Below, one piece after another: positions 22,011-35,905 of a stretch of 64,000 nucleotides of DNA (the first letter of the stretch is position 1; the number at the start of each line of letters is the position of its first letter). The position numbers were made by a program, and so were the translations under genes. The stretch comes from Sambucus nigra. Lineage: Eukaryota > Streptophyta > Magnoliopsida > Dipsacales > Adoxaceae. The DNA is taken from NCBI GenBank assembly GCA_949130495.1, contig OX422208.1:686727702-686791701 (forward strand), given 5' to 3'. Below the pieces are notes generated by a model, which did not search any database, was not told the origin of the DNA, and saw only the letters and a list, made by a program, of their open reading frames with translations.

Positions 22011-23383
22011 ACTCGGGGTATGACCTAGGTTCATAGTAATGCAAGGGGTGCAAGGGACCTAAGGAGAGATTAGGGGGTGCTAGAATGGGGTGTCTACAAT
22101 ACCCAATTCATAAATAAACAACAACTTCCCACTACTGGGATCAAGAAGACACAAGGAATGCAATGGTTCAAGCAACTGCTATGCTAAAGAAAATAATCAA
22201 ATCCCGACAATGAACTATGCCACATGAAGTACGATCCCACAACGTACACTTGAAATTTATACTCTCACCAATATTTGCTAAAGTCTTAGCCTTGCCACAT
22301 ACCCTAGCCTGTCCCTTTAACCCTAATGGGTCCTAATCGTGAATCATCCATCCTTGCAGAATGAACAAAGTACGAAACCAATTTTCTTTGGGAAGTTGAT
22401 ACACTAGGCTTCCCTCCTTAAGACTAATGCCACCCTACCATCATTGGTAAGCACAACAATACAAACCAAGTGAAATTACATTCTTTCAACGCTTATTGTT
22501 ATCCACTGACCTATCATACCTAGGCCTCCAGAATTTCAACACGCGATAGCTAACCTTAGTTTTCGAGATCGCTCTCATTAAGTGAAACACAATGCTCACA
22601 TTATTTCAGAAATTCAACTCATGGACCGCTGCTATGACTCTTAGAAACGTCCTTCGTGATACCAAACCATAACCATCATAATGGCATATCAAACATTCAA
22701 TCATTACCCATGCCTAAGACCTAGTAATTTCCTCACTAGAGTCATACCCAACCATACAGGTTGCATATGCAATTGCTGTTATCAAGCCTAACAACCCATC
22801 CCAAATGCTATTTTTAAACCATGATGAACATCATTGTGATCTAAGTCTCCTAGGTGCATAACCTAGCACTTATCAACCTATTTTGGACATTATCCTCAAT
22901 GGTCATATCACGACACATGCTCACAAACCAAGTCATCGAACTAGCTCTAAGGCACTGCCACTAGTCCACACGACTTCACCACACTATAATCATTAATGAA
23001 CTATCATTGCTATGTAAACTTCAATGCAACAATGATTCCCAAATGATTCATGGGCGACGACATCAACTCAATCATCTCTCTAAACAGCTTACACATCTAC
23101 CACGAGGAATCATAAGTCATATTGTGATCTATGCTACATAACCTCGAATTTGCCACTACAAAATGCTTATCACTCGCATTAACATATTATTAGCTAAACC
23201 TTAGTACTTATCTTCAAAGAGTAATTGACGTGAATTCGCATGCCTATCCAAAATACGAAACCGAATTCAAATTCGCTAGACCACATTATTTAATCCTCAA
23301 TGAGTGTTCAACCATAATAACTAAATTGCCTTGCTATGAAAACATCATTCTATGTCCTAATCTATAAGCTAACACAACTATAT

Positions 23384-23590
23384 ATTTTGGTAGGATGCTG
23401 GACGTCGGGTATTGCCTATAAACACCAAGGCCCACACTACGGATGCCACAAGTGATACTTTTTCTCAATGCCACATTAATATAAGACTATAAATACATAC
23501 CACCGAAATTTTGGTAGGATACAGGATGTCGGGTATTTCCTAAAAAGAGGCTCACCTTAGTGACACCGAAAGAGGTCCTATTCTAGAACA
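23384..23590. repeat. Two-copy tandem repeat in the interior of G
   Basis: Copies begin ATTTTGGTAGGAT at 23384 and 23508 (period 124) and share GTCGGGTATT downstream. They are diverged. No function can be assigned. Confidence 0.5.
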
Positions 23591-24143
23591 TCATAACTCT
23601 AGTACTTAATGATAAATCACCAATATTTTTATAGGTTCACTCCTAGGTTGCCTCCAATCATTATGATCATCTAAGCCCCAATCGTAATCAAGTTACATAA
23701 AGCGTTCTCACTACAGAATCAACACTATTAAATATACTACTCTATTACCTAATCTCCATAGATGTATTTACAAGCTTTCCAAATAGGTTGCAATGAACAC
23801 TACTTAGCGTTGCCAATATCACTAAGGATACTCTCATCATCAAAGTCGTGACACAGTACATATCACGTAAAAGATTACGGTGTTGCCGCTATTGGTCTAT
23901 AGTGACACCCATAACTTACCAACACATCCACATCAGAAATGTCACGGAACATAAAAGGCTACTAAGTTAGTCGTTTATCATCTCATAAAGAGTTTCACAT
24001 CATGCTAATGTCCTTGACTTCACCATCCAAGATATGAACCAAAACTGTCACTAATCCAGCTTGACCGACCCAAACCAACATCGACATCTAGAAGATCCGC
24101 TACTGACCTCACCGCATCACACCTGAAAGGAACATTGACCCTA

Positions 24144-24157
24144 AAGCTTTGATACCA
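24144..24157 (-). other. Primer-binding site of element G
   Basis: Minus strand TTGGTATCAAAGC, one base different from the initiator-Met site TTGGTATCAGAGC. It lies three bases from the LTR end. Confidence 0.75.
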
Positions 24158-24160
24158 AGT

Positions 24161-27100
24161 TGTAATGCCCCGACTCGGATTTAAGGGTTATTAAAGGATC
24201 AAATCGATCCGTCTCGCGCGTTGATTGTGAAGTGCAATGAAACAACATAAATAATGTTTCTAATCCTGTTTTATTATTATTTAACGTTACTCTTATTATC
24301 ATGTGATTCTAATTTTCATCAAACTACGTGATGATCCAAGGGGAGTGCCCCCAAATCCAAATAAATAGAGTTACTAATGTAAATGTAAATTAAGTAGTTA
24401 CCTGTATCCTTCTCTTAATATACGGGACCACAAACAAATTATCGTAATAAAAGGAAGGAGTGAGTCGAATACTCAGTGGGAACTATACAATGCAGTATAT
24501 AAATGAACGGTAGAAAAGAATAATCACACACTACGACTACAAGCATGTGAAAATACGTATATATCTACATATATGGCTTTGAAAATACATGTCCCAATGT
24601 ATTAAGCCATTTTATTCCAAAAATATTATTTAATACCGTTCATTCTTCTTCTCTTTACAAAATCATCATTTTGTATCTTTATGCTTAAAACTAGCATTCT
24701 TCTCATTAACATACCCGGTTTAACAACAACATTTGTTGGAAAATCTTCCATTAACTCACACCACAATTACGTAACCATTACCTAAGACTTTATTTCAACA
24801 CACACACACATCGTGTTAGAAAATGTTCATTAACATTGAAATCCTTATACAATACACACTTGTGTTATTATGGGTTTAACCTCATTAGGTTAATTATAAT
24901 CCCACTTACACCTCTTTCTTTATCATATCCTTTACTTTGTGAACGTTAATCACTACTCGATTTACTTGCCCATATTATACACCAAACGAAACATTTATCA
25001 ATCATATAAGTCAGGCTATTTCCATTCACACAACCCATTTATTATCTTGTTCCAATTAGCAACATTGTCTTTTGGAATTTTGTTAATATACACGAACTTC
25101 ATGGCCTCTCACTACCGGTCTCTGCTGTCATATGCTACTACAGTTACTTTAGCGTCTTTTACCATTAGGGACGTCATGCCCTTCTTAATTATTTTCCCAG
25201 AATCATCCGAATATTCCATTATCTTTTCAATGTGTTCAACATTATTTTAATATTCACATTAATCTACATTTACGGGCCAAAGCCAAACGCTGAGACTTAA
25301 CCGTCCATTTTTCCATTAACACTTGAAAATTTAATTCTTTCTTTTTAAGTCCTTTATTTATACACACGTTGATTTTATACCAAAGATCTTTCACACTTTA
25401 AGACTTAATTCATTTTCACCACACTAGTGTAAAAATATTCATCAACATTTTTAATTCATAGAAATGTTCCACTTTAAGTAAATTTATCAATTTACCCCTT
25501 CATTGCTAAAACTTGCAATTTATTCCTTTAACAAGTGTCATTTTCCAAAAATAATAATTTAAGTTTCCGAATCGACACCTAAACTCATTTAGACATTTTA
25601 ACACTTGTCCAATACCTTATTTTACTAAATTGTCACATTTAACACTCCAACACCTTTTGTATATAATTTCACATATTTTGCATATAAAGTCCCATTTGAC
25701 ATGTAGTTGATATGTACATCGTTTTTTTTAATCTTATTTCCAATTTTACCAATATTCAAGCATTTGACATTCTTACTTTTCACTTTGATTTACACACTTT
25801 ATATATGACTTTTTGCATTTCAACACCTACTTAGCCATTTATTTCAATTTTAGCCTTCTTTACTTTCATTATCAATTTTTACACCACAACGTTATGGAAA
25901 ACCTAACTTTTTACCTATTTACAGCTTAAACCAAATTTTATTTCTTCATGAGTTTTACTTACATTGAATAACCCATTAAAGTGATAGTCCCCTTTTTATA
26001 CTTATCATTATTGAAGTAGAAAAATACACTTTAATCTCATAAAATGGCTTAGACATGCCTAATGTATTTCTTTGCACAAAATCACATTATTTACCTTTAA
26101 AACATCATTATAACACACTTTATTGTATAAAATGTTCAAGACGAACATTCTAGAATTTTTACATTTTCAAAACCCATTTTAAATCACTTAATTGAAACAT
26201 AATTCATAGCAAATGATAGAAGTGCAACTAATTAACCCATATATGCAAAATATTTCTGATCCTACTCATACTAAGCCTAATACAATTAGTTTAATATCTG
26301 AAATTTAATCAACTTCAAGCCCATTTTAAAGTTAGAGTTTTCTACCTCATAGATCTCTGAAAATGATAGAAAAGAGGAAGAAGATGTGTGACTCCCCCAC
26401 ATTCAAAGATTGTGTTAAAGGGAGTCACAAAATCTCCACCAAGCAAGATCTAAGAAGCACTAACAAAGACCCACAAAATGCTTCTATTTCTTCAAAGAAA
26501 TCTACCTTAAACCATCCATCAACTCCATGAACTTCATCTTTTTCAACTCAATAATAACCACTTTGGTTTCTACGGTGTTAGGAGGTGGTTCTAAGCTTTT
26601 TAATGGTGTTTTCATGGTGGGTTAAGGTGGTGTAAGGAGGTGTATTGGTCTAGAGTAGATTACACTTGGGGGAGGGGGCATTCTAGAGTGAGAGAGAGAG
26701 AGGCTGCAATCTAATGCAAAAATATTTGGAGCCCTAGAGCCCCATCTCTTTCCCTCTTATACTCACATCTTTCAAGCCCTATTTTTATTTCATTTTTTTC
26801 TTTACATGACATTTTTATGTATTTTTAAGGGTCTCATATATAAGGTCATATTATTTTTTTAACCTTCCCATAGTCCTGAACAATTCGTGCAAAGTGGGAT
26901 TTTCACAGTGTCGCTTACCATCAAAAGGGACTAAATTAACTTTGTTATTTTATTTTTCCTCTACATAGTATTTTTTTTCTTAGATTCTTAGGACTCCAGA
27001 TATGTACTTACACTATTTTTATCCCCCTCCAATTGTCATCCAAAAATCATGCAAATTTGCGGCCTGTACGGAGAGTGCTGAAAAAAAATTGGTCTAGAAT

Positions 27101-27642
27101 TGGTATAAATGATTTTTTTCAAAGACATCGAATAAGGAAAAGTTTCTCGGAATTAAATTTTATATTTTTTTGTTGATTTTTAGATTTTTGCTGAGTACTT
27201 TCATATATTGACAAAAATATTTTTTTATTTATTTTTTACTTTTGACCCCATGGTATTTTTATATGTATTTTTTGGACCCTATAAAAGTGGTCATTTTGAT
27301 ATTTGGGATGACGATACATCCTATAAAAATCGTGCAAAGTTACATATCCTGTACGTCGAGTATCGCCTAAATTACTGCATCATCAACCATGATCGTGTTA
27401 CAATCATTCCTTGGTATTTTCGCGTCGAACTTAACCAACATACTTAAGGTCTATTAGAACTTAAATATGAATCCATGTGAACCATGTGATGTGAGAATTT
27501 TTCTCCCTAATTACTCTTCGCAATGTGTCACTTTTCGTGTCATTTGGCGTAATTCCGTTATATATTTATTCCTCAAATTTTCCTCTGAATAAAATATTTC
27601 TATTATCATTAAATACTTATTTTTCTAGGGCGGAGTATTACA
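24161..27642 (-). repeat. Element G 5' LTR (about 3.5 kb)
   Basis: Plus-strand limits TGTAATGCCCCG and GGGCGGAGTATTACA are imperfect inverted ends, with TG...CA. The length and the TGTAAT(A/G)CYCCG ends resemble Del/Tekay-type gypsy LTRs, which is an inference. It is strongly AT-rich at 24400-26300. The short frames in it (24939-25250, 27208-27447) have no protein character. Confidence 0.65.
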
Positions 27643-28557
27643 ACTACGACCAAGTGACCATAAACTGCGATGGGTGTTGATCGGACAAGGCTCTTGATAA
27701 ATTTTTTAGTGGTTGTTTCTATTTTTGATTTCTCCTCTCTCATGTATTCTTCTTTCTTTTCTCGACTGTTCGCGACTACTTATTCTTCATTTTTCTTTTC
27801 TTTTTCTCGGCTACTTGTATGGATTTATTTTTCTTCTTTTCTTTTCGTACAAATCCAAACCCCCGTGGGTCGAATAGGAGCTTAATAGGGTTACAAAACC
27901 CTAGATTGACCCTTTCATGACATTAACCAATAAAATTAGTTGTTGTCAGAGATCGTAGATGGATCTGGAGGATCACCAAATTCGAGAGGACAGAGGAACG
28001 GGTCGATTCGACCCATTTCTTGGTTGATTTCTCAGTGACTCCATTATCCGTTATCGTAGAAACTTCAGCCCTTTTTTATGATTTTTTTAGGTTTTGACAG
28101 AGAGGGATTAAGGTTTCTTGGTGGTTGTGGATATAGGTTCAGAATATAGTTGACATCTGCATTGAGGAGGTGAACCATGTCCTCTAATTGGGTGACATGA
28201 TGGTGGGTATTAGCTAAGAAGACACTCGACTTTTTGCGAAGATGACAACGAACTCTTCCAATCGAGTAGTATGACTCTCAACTCGGGTGTTTCTTTTTAG
28301 AGACATAGTTATTTTGTTCAAGATACCAACAACAATAACTTGGGTAAAGCGACGAGGCATACTGAGTGACATAAACGGTGTCAATGGCATGCAAAAGATT
28401 ATAATCAAAGGAAGATTAGTAATATCAAAATATCTTTGACATGAATGTTTTTTCCAAATAGGGTATGACACTATTTATAGCCCTAACGAAAGGATCTTTA
28501 ATGGCCATTTATTTCTCACTATGGAATGTTATCATTGATGTGACGTCATGGGTTATA
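27643..28557. other. Unassigned spacer between G and H
   Basis: Contains a T/C-rich stretch (27715-27850) and an 85-codon minus-strand frame (28214-28471) ending in a coiled pattern (RVESHTTRLEEFVV) faintly like the start of retroelement gag proteins. That is too weak to name. This is the sequence into which H inserted. Confidence 0.4.
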
Positions 28558-29414
28558 GGGGTGCACAGGTTTTGGTTTGGTTTTGCTACTGCCCGGGAAC
28601 GAACTAGGATTGGTTGGTTCTAAATTTTTGGAACCAGAACCTAACTGTTATTTTTGCAGAATCGAACCAAATCAAGCCAACAGTTCCTAGGTGGGTTCAG
28701 ATCGATTTTTGATTCCAAATTCATCTTTCAAACTTAGTGAAATAATAAGTTTAATGTATTTCAAAAATAGTTTTTAGGTGAATTTGACTTTAATACATTA
28801 GTAATTTTAAAATTTAGCCTTAAATACAATTTTAATTAAAAATTAGACTTTAATACAAAACGTTAAGTGTACCTCACACATGGATTTATTGAATAAAATA
28901 ATTTTAAAATTCAAAAAAATTAATAAATAATTACAAAATAAAAAATATATAATTTTAATCATATAATTAAAAAAATATAGCTTTTTCTCTCCCCCAACCA
29001 CACACATAAACCCACCCCACACCTCCTCCACACCCGGTAGAACCCCAACACCCTCCCAGCTAGCCAACACCTTCCCCACCCATCCATCATCACACTGCCC
29101 TTTGCTACCCTTCTCTTTTTGTCCTCACACACAACCATCATCAGCACCGCAACCCATCAACTGAATAATATTAGACGTTTTCTGTTAAAAACTGAAAGAT
29201 AAAATGAAGATTTTCTGTTTTAAAATTTAGTTTTGAAATTTGGTTGAGATTTTTTATTTTTCAGATCTGGTTTTGAGATTCTCTATATTCATATTTGGTT
29301 TTTAGATTTGTTTACTGGCTTTGATTTAAGATTTGGTTGCGGTGGCTGTTGTGTTGGGCCGGAGGGTAGTTGCTGGAGATGGAGGTAGTGGAGAGAGGGG
29401 AGTTGGGCAGAATT

Positions 29415-30021
29415 TGTAAAACCATTTTTAAGAACACCATAATATTAATCAAGAAAACATTAATTTGATTAAATTTTCACATACAAATGTTCTTAATAAA
29501 CGAATATTGGATCTTCAGGATTATCACATTTAAATGTTATGCGGAATATAAATGGTGTTAAAATAACATACCTCCATTATTGTCACAACTAGAAATATTG
29601 ACACAACAGTCAACCTTGACGATATCTGATCGGGCTGAATTTTGGAACACCGCTTCATTTTGTATGTAGCAAAAACATACTCCAATTTCGACGCATTCAT
29701 AATGGTTAGATCTCCCAGTATGGCAAAAAACTATTTTGAAATTTACTCTTTTTGAGAATTTAGATTTCTCTCCCTTTCCTATAATTTTATAATGTTGTCT
29801 TTGTAGAGTGTCTGAATGACAGAAATCAGTCACTTATTTATAGGCAGGGACAATACCTAAATCTCCAACAGTCACTTAATATCAACTGTCCATCAAGGTA
29901 GATGCCCAAGAGTCCTTTTTACTCTTGGTATATGGAGTACCCTTTCATTAACCAAAGTGACTCTTAGAATTAATCTAATTATGGAGAACATAATGGAGAA
30001 TTATATTAAATAATTATAACA
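29415..30021 (-). repeat. Element I 3' LTR
   Basis: TGTAAAACC...ATAACA on the plus strand. It is a close match to 44750-45357. A minus-strand TATA box (CTATAAATAAG) lies at about 29833-29843. The purine tract on the minus strand, AAGTGGGAGAT (30022-30035), adjoins it. Confidence 0.88.
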
Positions 30022-33000
30022 ATCTCCCACTTGATCCATAATTATTATAAAGTGCACAACAATCCTTGAGTCATCCTTGAATGGTTTTCCATAAAGACCA
30101 TCAAACAACTCATCAATGCGAGTTATAGCGCTCACATACTAATTCAAGAGCATGATCGCTTCCATGTACCACAACATTAACAACTTATCCAATAAGGTCT
30201 ATAAATAGGGTTATTCCATAATGGTCCAATAGTGTCTTTGTAAAAGACTATTTATGTCACATTCTTTCATTCACATGCCTGTGTACAAAAACAACAGAAA
30301 TAAATGATTCTAAAACACTGTATGATATCATATGGTAGTGTTAAAATAAGTACTAAAAAATCCACCACATCAAGATTTTATCGGCTATACTTTAAGACTC
30401 GTCTTAAGCATGCTTCATTAATGTCTTTCTTGATAGCCCAATCATGTGGATTTTCTCTGTTAACACTTGTACAAATGTGTTAAATGACACTTGTTTCAAA
30501 ACTTATTCTTTAAAATGTATTTGCATTCAATGTGCTTAGTTACTCACATAATACCTAATGTATCTTAATAAATAAGATGGCAACGATAGTATCATAATAT
30601 TTTAGCGGCTTGGCAATATTGTCGACAACTCCAAGTCTTGAAAATTAACTTACGTTTCCATAATCAATAAGTTATAGCATAAAAGCATGCTATAAATTCA
30701 GATATCCATAATAGTCTATGGATTGTGTTGTACTCCTTCATTATATTAGTCGTTAAACCAAATTAAACATAAGTAGATAAGAATGAACTTCATACTTTTC
30801 ATAAAACTAGTAAATCTGAGTTGTAATAACTAATCGTCCAAAAAATGAACAATCAACTTTAATGTGAGCATATAATCTTTCAGTATCTCTTAAATTCATC
30901 CATTACATATTAAAAATTCATGTAACATTTTGTTTCTCTACTTTACAATAAATTGAATATATAAACTTACTATAAATTGAATATACAATGATTAAAAAAT
31001 ATAATGGTATTACTTCTAAAAATACCATAGGTGGAAAAAAAATTTAAGTTTATCAATCATTTCTTTGTAACATGTGTAAAATATCATAAGAATAATAGTT
31101 TTCACATACACTAATTGTATCTCTCATCATAATGAGTTACTCATCTCGTAAGAATTTTAAGTCCTGAAAAAATGATGTCCTTGGAAAAGGGGATAAGGTT
31201 CATTTATAACCCTTTTCTCATTACACATAAAATATTTGACGCAATTCAAGAAGATATCGTAGTCCAGTAAGTTTACTTCTTATAATTTCGTGAAACAAAA
31301 ACTAAATATTTATCCGTATCTCAAATTCATATTCATGTAGATACACCACATAACCATTTAGAATAGTAGACTCAATTTAGGATCTTCTTAATACTATTCT
31401 TTATGATTTTATCTACATTTGTCTCACACTGACAAAAACCATAATTTAGGGGTTGATCATTTATTTGTTTTTTATTATTTACACAATCCAACAACTAAAA
31501 GAACGAGTATTAAAGAAATTTATCGGTAATGGGATAAGTACCCTACCTTCCTTTAAAACCATATTTCATGATTTTCAACTCCCACTAATTTCACCATTCA
31601 TAATGAATTTGAAATTCGATTATATGATCTATCTAGGTCCACTTTAAGGGTTTCTCATAATCTCCCACTTGGGCCACATAGGCCATCCGTATGTTAGATA
31701 TTGTAATACCTTAAGGGCATAACTCGACTATAAATATTTATAAGAGATATTACAAAAATATTGTCCATAAAAAATCATCATAAGGAGTCTATGTCTAATT
31801 TGGTACAATATTAAAGAGTTTTATCAATAATACTATGATTATGATGAGAGATCAAAACAATATTTAAAAGAAATATATCCAAACGTTGTTTTGTACAAAA
31901 ACATCATAGGAATACCATAACCTTTGAGAATGACTGCAAAATGCTTTAAAAAAAATCCCTTATAATCAAGTTTAGAAAAATATTTTTCAAGAAAATTGGA
32001 AGCATTGAGGGTTTATGAAAACAAATGACTTGATTTCCCAAGAATAAAAGAGAAGAAAACGTCTTTTCATTTCTAGTTTGTTTTGTAAACAGTCCTTGCA
32101 TCAAACGTAAAAGTTTAACTTACAAACTCTACTAAGATAAAAAAAAAACTCGTTTCAAATCATAAAGGATACATATTATCTTAATCATTATTAGTTCGAG
32201 TGTGCAACATGTAAACCATCTTAATTTGTTTAATTTTGTCAAACTTTATATGGAGTTTTCTACACAATATTGATCACCAATAGTGGGCTAAAAACATAAT
32301 CCAACATAGTAATCGAGAGAAACAAAATCAGATCATAATTTGTTAAAGATATGAGAAAAATTCTCACTACAGTAATGCTTTGATTAGACAACACATACGT
32401 TAATATCGCTTTAATACCTAATGTGCATTTTATTTTTCTCGTTAGTAACCATTGATTAGCAATTATATAATGCTTGTAGATACTGGAGTATCATATATAC
32501 ATAATATATACTTGAATAATGCCTATGATATTTAGAGTTCATTCAATTAGTCAAAATCAATTCCCTGTAAGGAATAATTGGCTGATGATTAAATTCAATA
32601 TACTCCACTATTATAAGCATCAGAGGCTATCATCTTTACACTTAATATTAATTTTTATTATAGTTGGGTCACTGTGATGACTACCAAATATTTCATAATA
32701 TGAATATTACATTAAGTAAATACTTACATACACATGTTAATAAAAATTTCACTTATGTTCATTGAATATCGCATGAGCAATGAACGAAATTATTCATGTT
32801 TTTATAAACTTAATTAGTGATATCATGATGAAAGAAATAATGATATCTGCATTTGATGACCATTATTGCCTTCTTAAAATATATGTTATCACTTAGTTTT
32901 TTCTCAATAATTGTAATTGGACCCATAGGCTACCGAATCACAATAATTAAATAAATAATAATATATATGCAACATCATAAATCTTAACATTCAATATCAT

Positions 33001-33608
33001 ACATGGACCAGTAGGCAATCCAAAATATGCGTGATATGAACGCATCAATCCAATATTTATATGCTATGGAATGGAGTACTTTAATGAACACCAATCCTTA
33101 CATTATGTAACTGCTGTGGAATTTATAGGACCTTGGAAATAGACACCTCTATGTCTATCATTTCTTCCTTTTGAGTTATTTCATTAGTTAGGGCATCTTG
33201 CCTTTTTTTCTATTCAGAAAGTCAGAGATGTTGGATTTAGTTATATAATTCTTTTAGTTGTTGGTTTATTTCTGTTGGATTATTATATTTGGTACTTAGA
33301 CTGGAAGTGTTTACTCCAATTCCATTTATTATTGCAGTTATTTCCTACCATATGAGATTGGTGTGAATGGTGAATGTTTAAGCATTCGTTAACCTAGTTT
33401 TATATTAATTAAAAGATAAAATTTTGACATCAACCTTTGTAAATATTAGGTGGTTGATGCATAATCTGAACCAATTGGATATTCTGATTTAATTTAATAA
33501 AGGACTGATCACCCGGTATTTAAATAGGCGGGGTGTCACAGTAGACTCCATTATAGGCAAACACCAATAAAGGAAAATCATGAGATCTTACACTTTGGAA
33601 CTGATACC
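30022..33608 (-). other. Interior of element I, non-coding
   Basis: AT-rich, with stops in all frames. A second purine-tract-like motif (tctcccacttgggcc) is at 31662-31676. The longest frame (31453-31647) has no recognisable content. The right end carries the half primer site ggaactgatacc (33597-33608), cut by J. Confidence 0.65.
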
Positions 33609-35557
33609 TGAAAAGCTGTTACTTAAGTCGTTTAATTCAAGATTAAACTGTCTAAGTAACTCCGAACTATTTTTTGGGGAAACTCTTTTCCTTAAATCAA
33701 ACAGATTAATCACAAGATGTGTTTAGTAAAAATATGTACGAGATATGTTCAAGATTATGTAACTAGTTTTGAAAAATAAAACTAAAACGGTTTAAATCAA
33801 GTTAAATCATCACACCAACAAGAATGAGATGAGGAGATGTAGAAAGATTAAGTACACACCGATTTTAACGTGATAAAACCTCACCCAACTAAGGAAACAT
33901 CCACGGTGACTTCTAACTCACAAACCAAAAATCCTATAAAACAAAATATACAAGTTACAAACTATTTAACACTCATGTAAACAAAACAGACCTATACAAG
34001 TTTAGAATATATACCCATTGGTTTGATTCTAACTTCTCTGCAGTTCTGATGTTGATGTGGCTTTCTCAGCTTGCTAACTTCTCCACACTTTGTTCCAACT
34101 TTACGTTGAATCTTGACATTTCCAGATCTTATAGCCAACACTTCTTGTGTTGTAGTGTGACAAGTGTTTGTGACAGTGTTCTAACACATGCATGTACACA
34201 CGCACACTTATTTATACAAACAAGTCCTATAAAATTACAGAACATATCTAAATGATAAGGTTTGCAGTTTCTCTCTTTTTTTGAAACCACAGACTTTCTT
34301 GATCTTTCGAATTAACCCAGAATCAAAGGTTACCTTGCTCGGAAGACTGCCAAGGTCTTAAACAATCTTAGAGGATTTTGAAAATGTTTTTGAAATTGTA
34401 AACCACCGATTGCGATTCCAACTAGATCAGAAGTCTTTTTTCATAAGAATTAGAAACAGTAAAGAATTTATTGATTCTTGAGTTGTGAAAAACATCTACA
34501 GAAAAAATAATCAACAAATACGATTTTTCATGATGAGAAACTAAATAATGCAGATCTAAGTGTAATATGACATAAAATAGCAAGATCTACTATTTCTATG
34601 AAAAAAAATAGAGATCAAACCGAAATATCTAAGTTGGTTACAAGATCTCAAACTCATAGGATTCAACCCACGAACAAGCTTCAAACCATTACCAAAATAA
34701 CTCTCAAACACTCAGGTTTGGTTTTGGATCTAAAATGAGTTTAGGGTTTATCGAAATTAGGGTTTGTTTTCTCTCTCTGGTTTCTCTCTCTCTTTTCTCT
34801 CTTCTCTCTCTCTCTTCTCTTAGTTGGACGAACTGGCAAAAGTTTATAAAATGCAGAGGCTCAACCTCCTTTTATACTAAGCAAGGAAGGTTCGAGAGAA
34901 TCATTTCAAATCAATGGCTGAGATTTGGTCTTGGACATTTGACTTCCATCCAATGGTTTAACATCAACGGTGGATTAAACGTCCTCTGATTGGTCTACGG
35001 GGGTTTCACAGGAATTGGGATAAAATGCATGCAAAATGTCAATTAACTAGATCCAAGGAGTGAGATTGCGAACAGGTTCTGAGTCTATCAACAAACACAA
35101 ATCAGGTCGTTCTGACGACGACAGGTGTAAGGCTCGGATGAAGCCAAAAACGCGTATTCAAACTTAATTACAAACACACCCTGAAGTCTTAAGCGCTTTC
35201 GAATTATACCTAACCAAACATTCAGGTAAGAAATGATAAAATCAGTATTAGCATAATGACCCCAAATGTTTTAAAACCCAACTTTTAATTTCTTAAAAAT
35301 CAATTAAAAATTATTTTAAAAATCCCAAAAATTATTAAACACATACAAGAAAATGATACAATATATAATATGTATGAAATCCTAGTGTGTGTGATGGTTG
35401 AGAATTGACCTTTAAATGAATCAATTAAGGCATCATGAGAAGAATCTGAGGTTCTTTGGTATCTAGGGGATAGGACACAAATTTTTTCACAATTTCCAAA
35501 CTAGATGAGCACTTATACAATGTAGACTCGAGTGAGTCAAGAGTATAAGGTGCTTCA
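33609..35557 (-). repeat. Element J 3' LTR
   Basis: Pair of 42783-44741. Reading the minus strand: TATA box GTATAAAAGGAGG (about 34869-34877), then a GA-rich run (34768-34820), then two AAACCCTAA telobox-like motifs (34738-34768). The short plus-strand frames here are chance frames present in both LTRs. Confidence 0.92.
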
Positions 35558-35571
35558 AACTCCCCTTTTGG
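35558..35571 (-). other. Polypurine tract of element J
   Basis: Minus strand CCAAAAGGGGAGTT, directly before the 3' LTR. Confidence 0.8.
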
Positions 35572-35905
35572 AAATATGAGACAAAATCTCCTTTGAGTCA
35601 ACTAGACTCTTAGGGATATGGAAAAATAAGAAAAACCTATTCCTATACAAAATTCTATCTACCCATATCCTAGAAAAAAAATTACATAACTCAACTAATT
35701 ACAAATCAATACCCTAATAACATTTGTTGTAGACAACAATAAAGATTCCTGTAAATAAGACTAAGATCAAGCTATTTAATCATATGTACAGGAAAAAATG
35801 AACTTATAAGACTTAAATTTCTCCCCCATTTTGTCTCAAATGGACAAAGGGAAAAAATACTTAAGTCACACAAGTTTATTCAGCACAAACTATTCTTATC
35901 GATTT

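Larger units (their letters stand above)
1..22098 (-). mobile_element. Ty3/gypsy Tat-lineage LTR retrotransposon A (5' part; runs off left edge)
   Basis: Reading the minus strand from the right there is a 5' LTR (20172-22098), a primer site of the TGGCGACTCTGCTGGGGA type seen in Tat/Ogre elements, gag, protease, RT, RNase H, a second archaeal-type RNase H and integrase. This is the Tat order. The 3' LTR lies beyond the left edge. The body is interrupted by element B (2686-13271) and by a solo-LTR-like segment (18935-20052). The right flank starts ataccc and is the interior of element G, so A inserted into G. Frame breaks and a lost protease aspartate show it is dead. Its pol and LTR match element C at the right end of the window, so the two are one family. 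Confidence 0.9.
20172..22098 (-). repeat. Element A 5' LTR (1927 bp)
   Basis: On the minus strand it starts TGTAGACACCCC and ends GGGGATGGCCACA. It aligns along its length with 54665-56761 of element C. It contains a GT microsatellite (20887-20907) at the same place as in C, a TATA box, three dyads upstream of it, and three units of a roughly 170-bp module near the LTR start. C has four such units, which accounts for the 170-bp length difference. Confidence 0.92.
22099..27642 (-). mobile_element. LTR element G, 5' end only, apparently non-coding
   Basis: A very long LTR (24161-27642) adjoins a primer site on its left, so the element reads on the minus strand and its interior is 22099-24160. 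This 2-kb interior has no gag frame on either strand, and element A interrupts it at 22098/22099. It is best described as a large non-autonomous LTR derivative or a decayed element. Its 3' half must lie left of the window. Confidence 0.65.

Noticed and set aside
24939..25250. 103-codon plus-strand frame as a membrane protein
   Set aside because: Hydrophobic composition comes from the AT-rich LTR of G; no signal or family pattern.
28214..28471. 85-codon minus-strand frame as a small gene
   Set aside because: Only a weak gag-like helical pattern, no neighbours or motifs to support it.
34049..34255. 68-codon frame repeated at 43199-43405 as a duplicated gene
   Set aside because: Both are the same position in the two J LTRs; chance frame.
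30022..35557. I interior plus J's left LTR as one element (apparent primer site at 33597-33608)
   Set aside because: The primer site belongs to I and was cut by J; the atacc duplication and the matching J LTR at 42783 show this.
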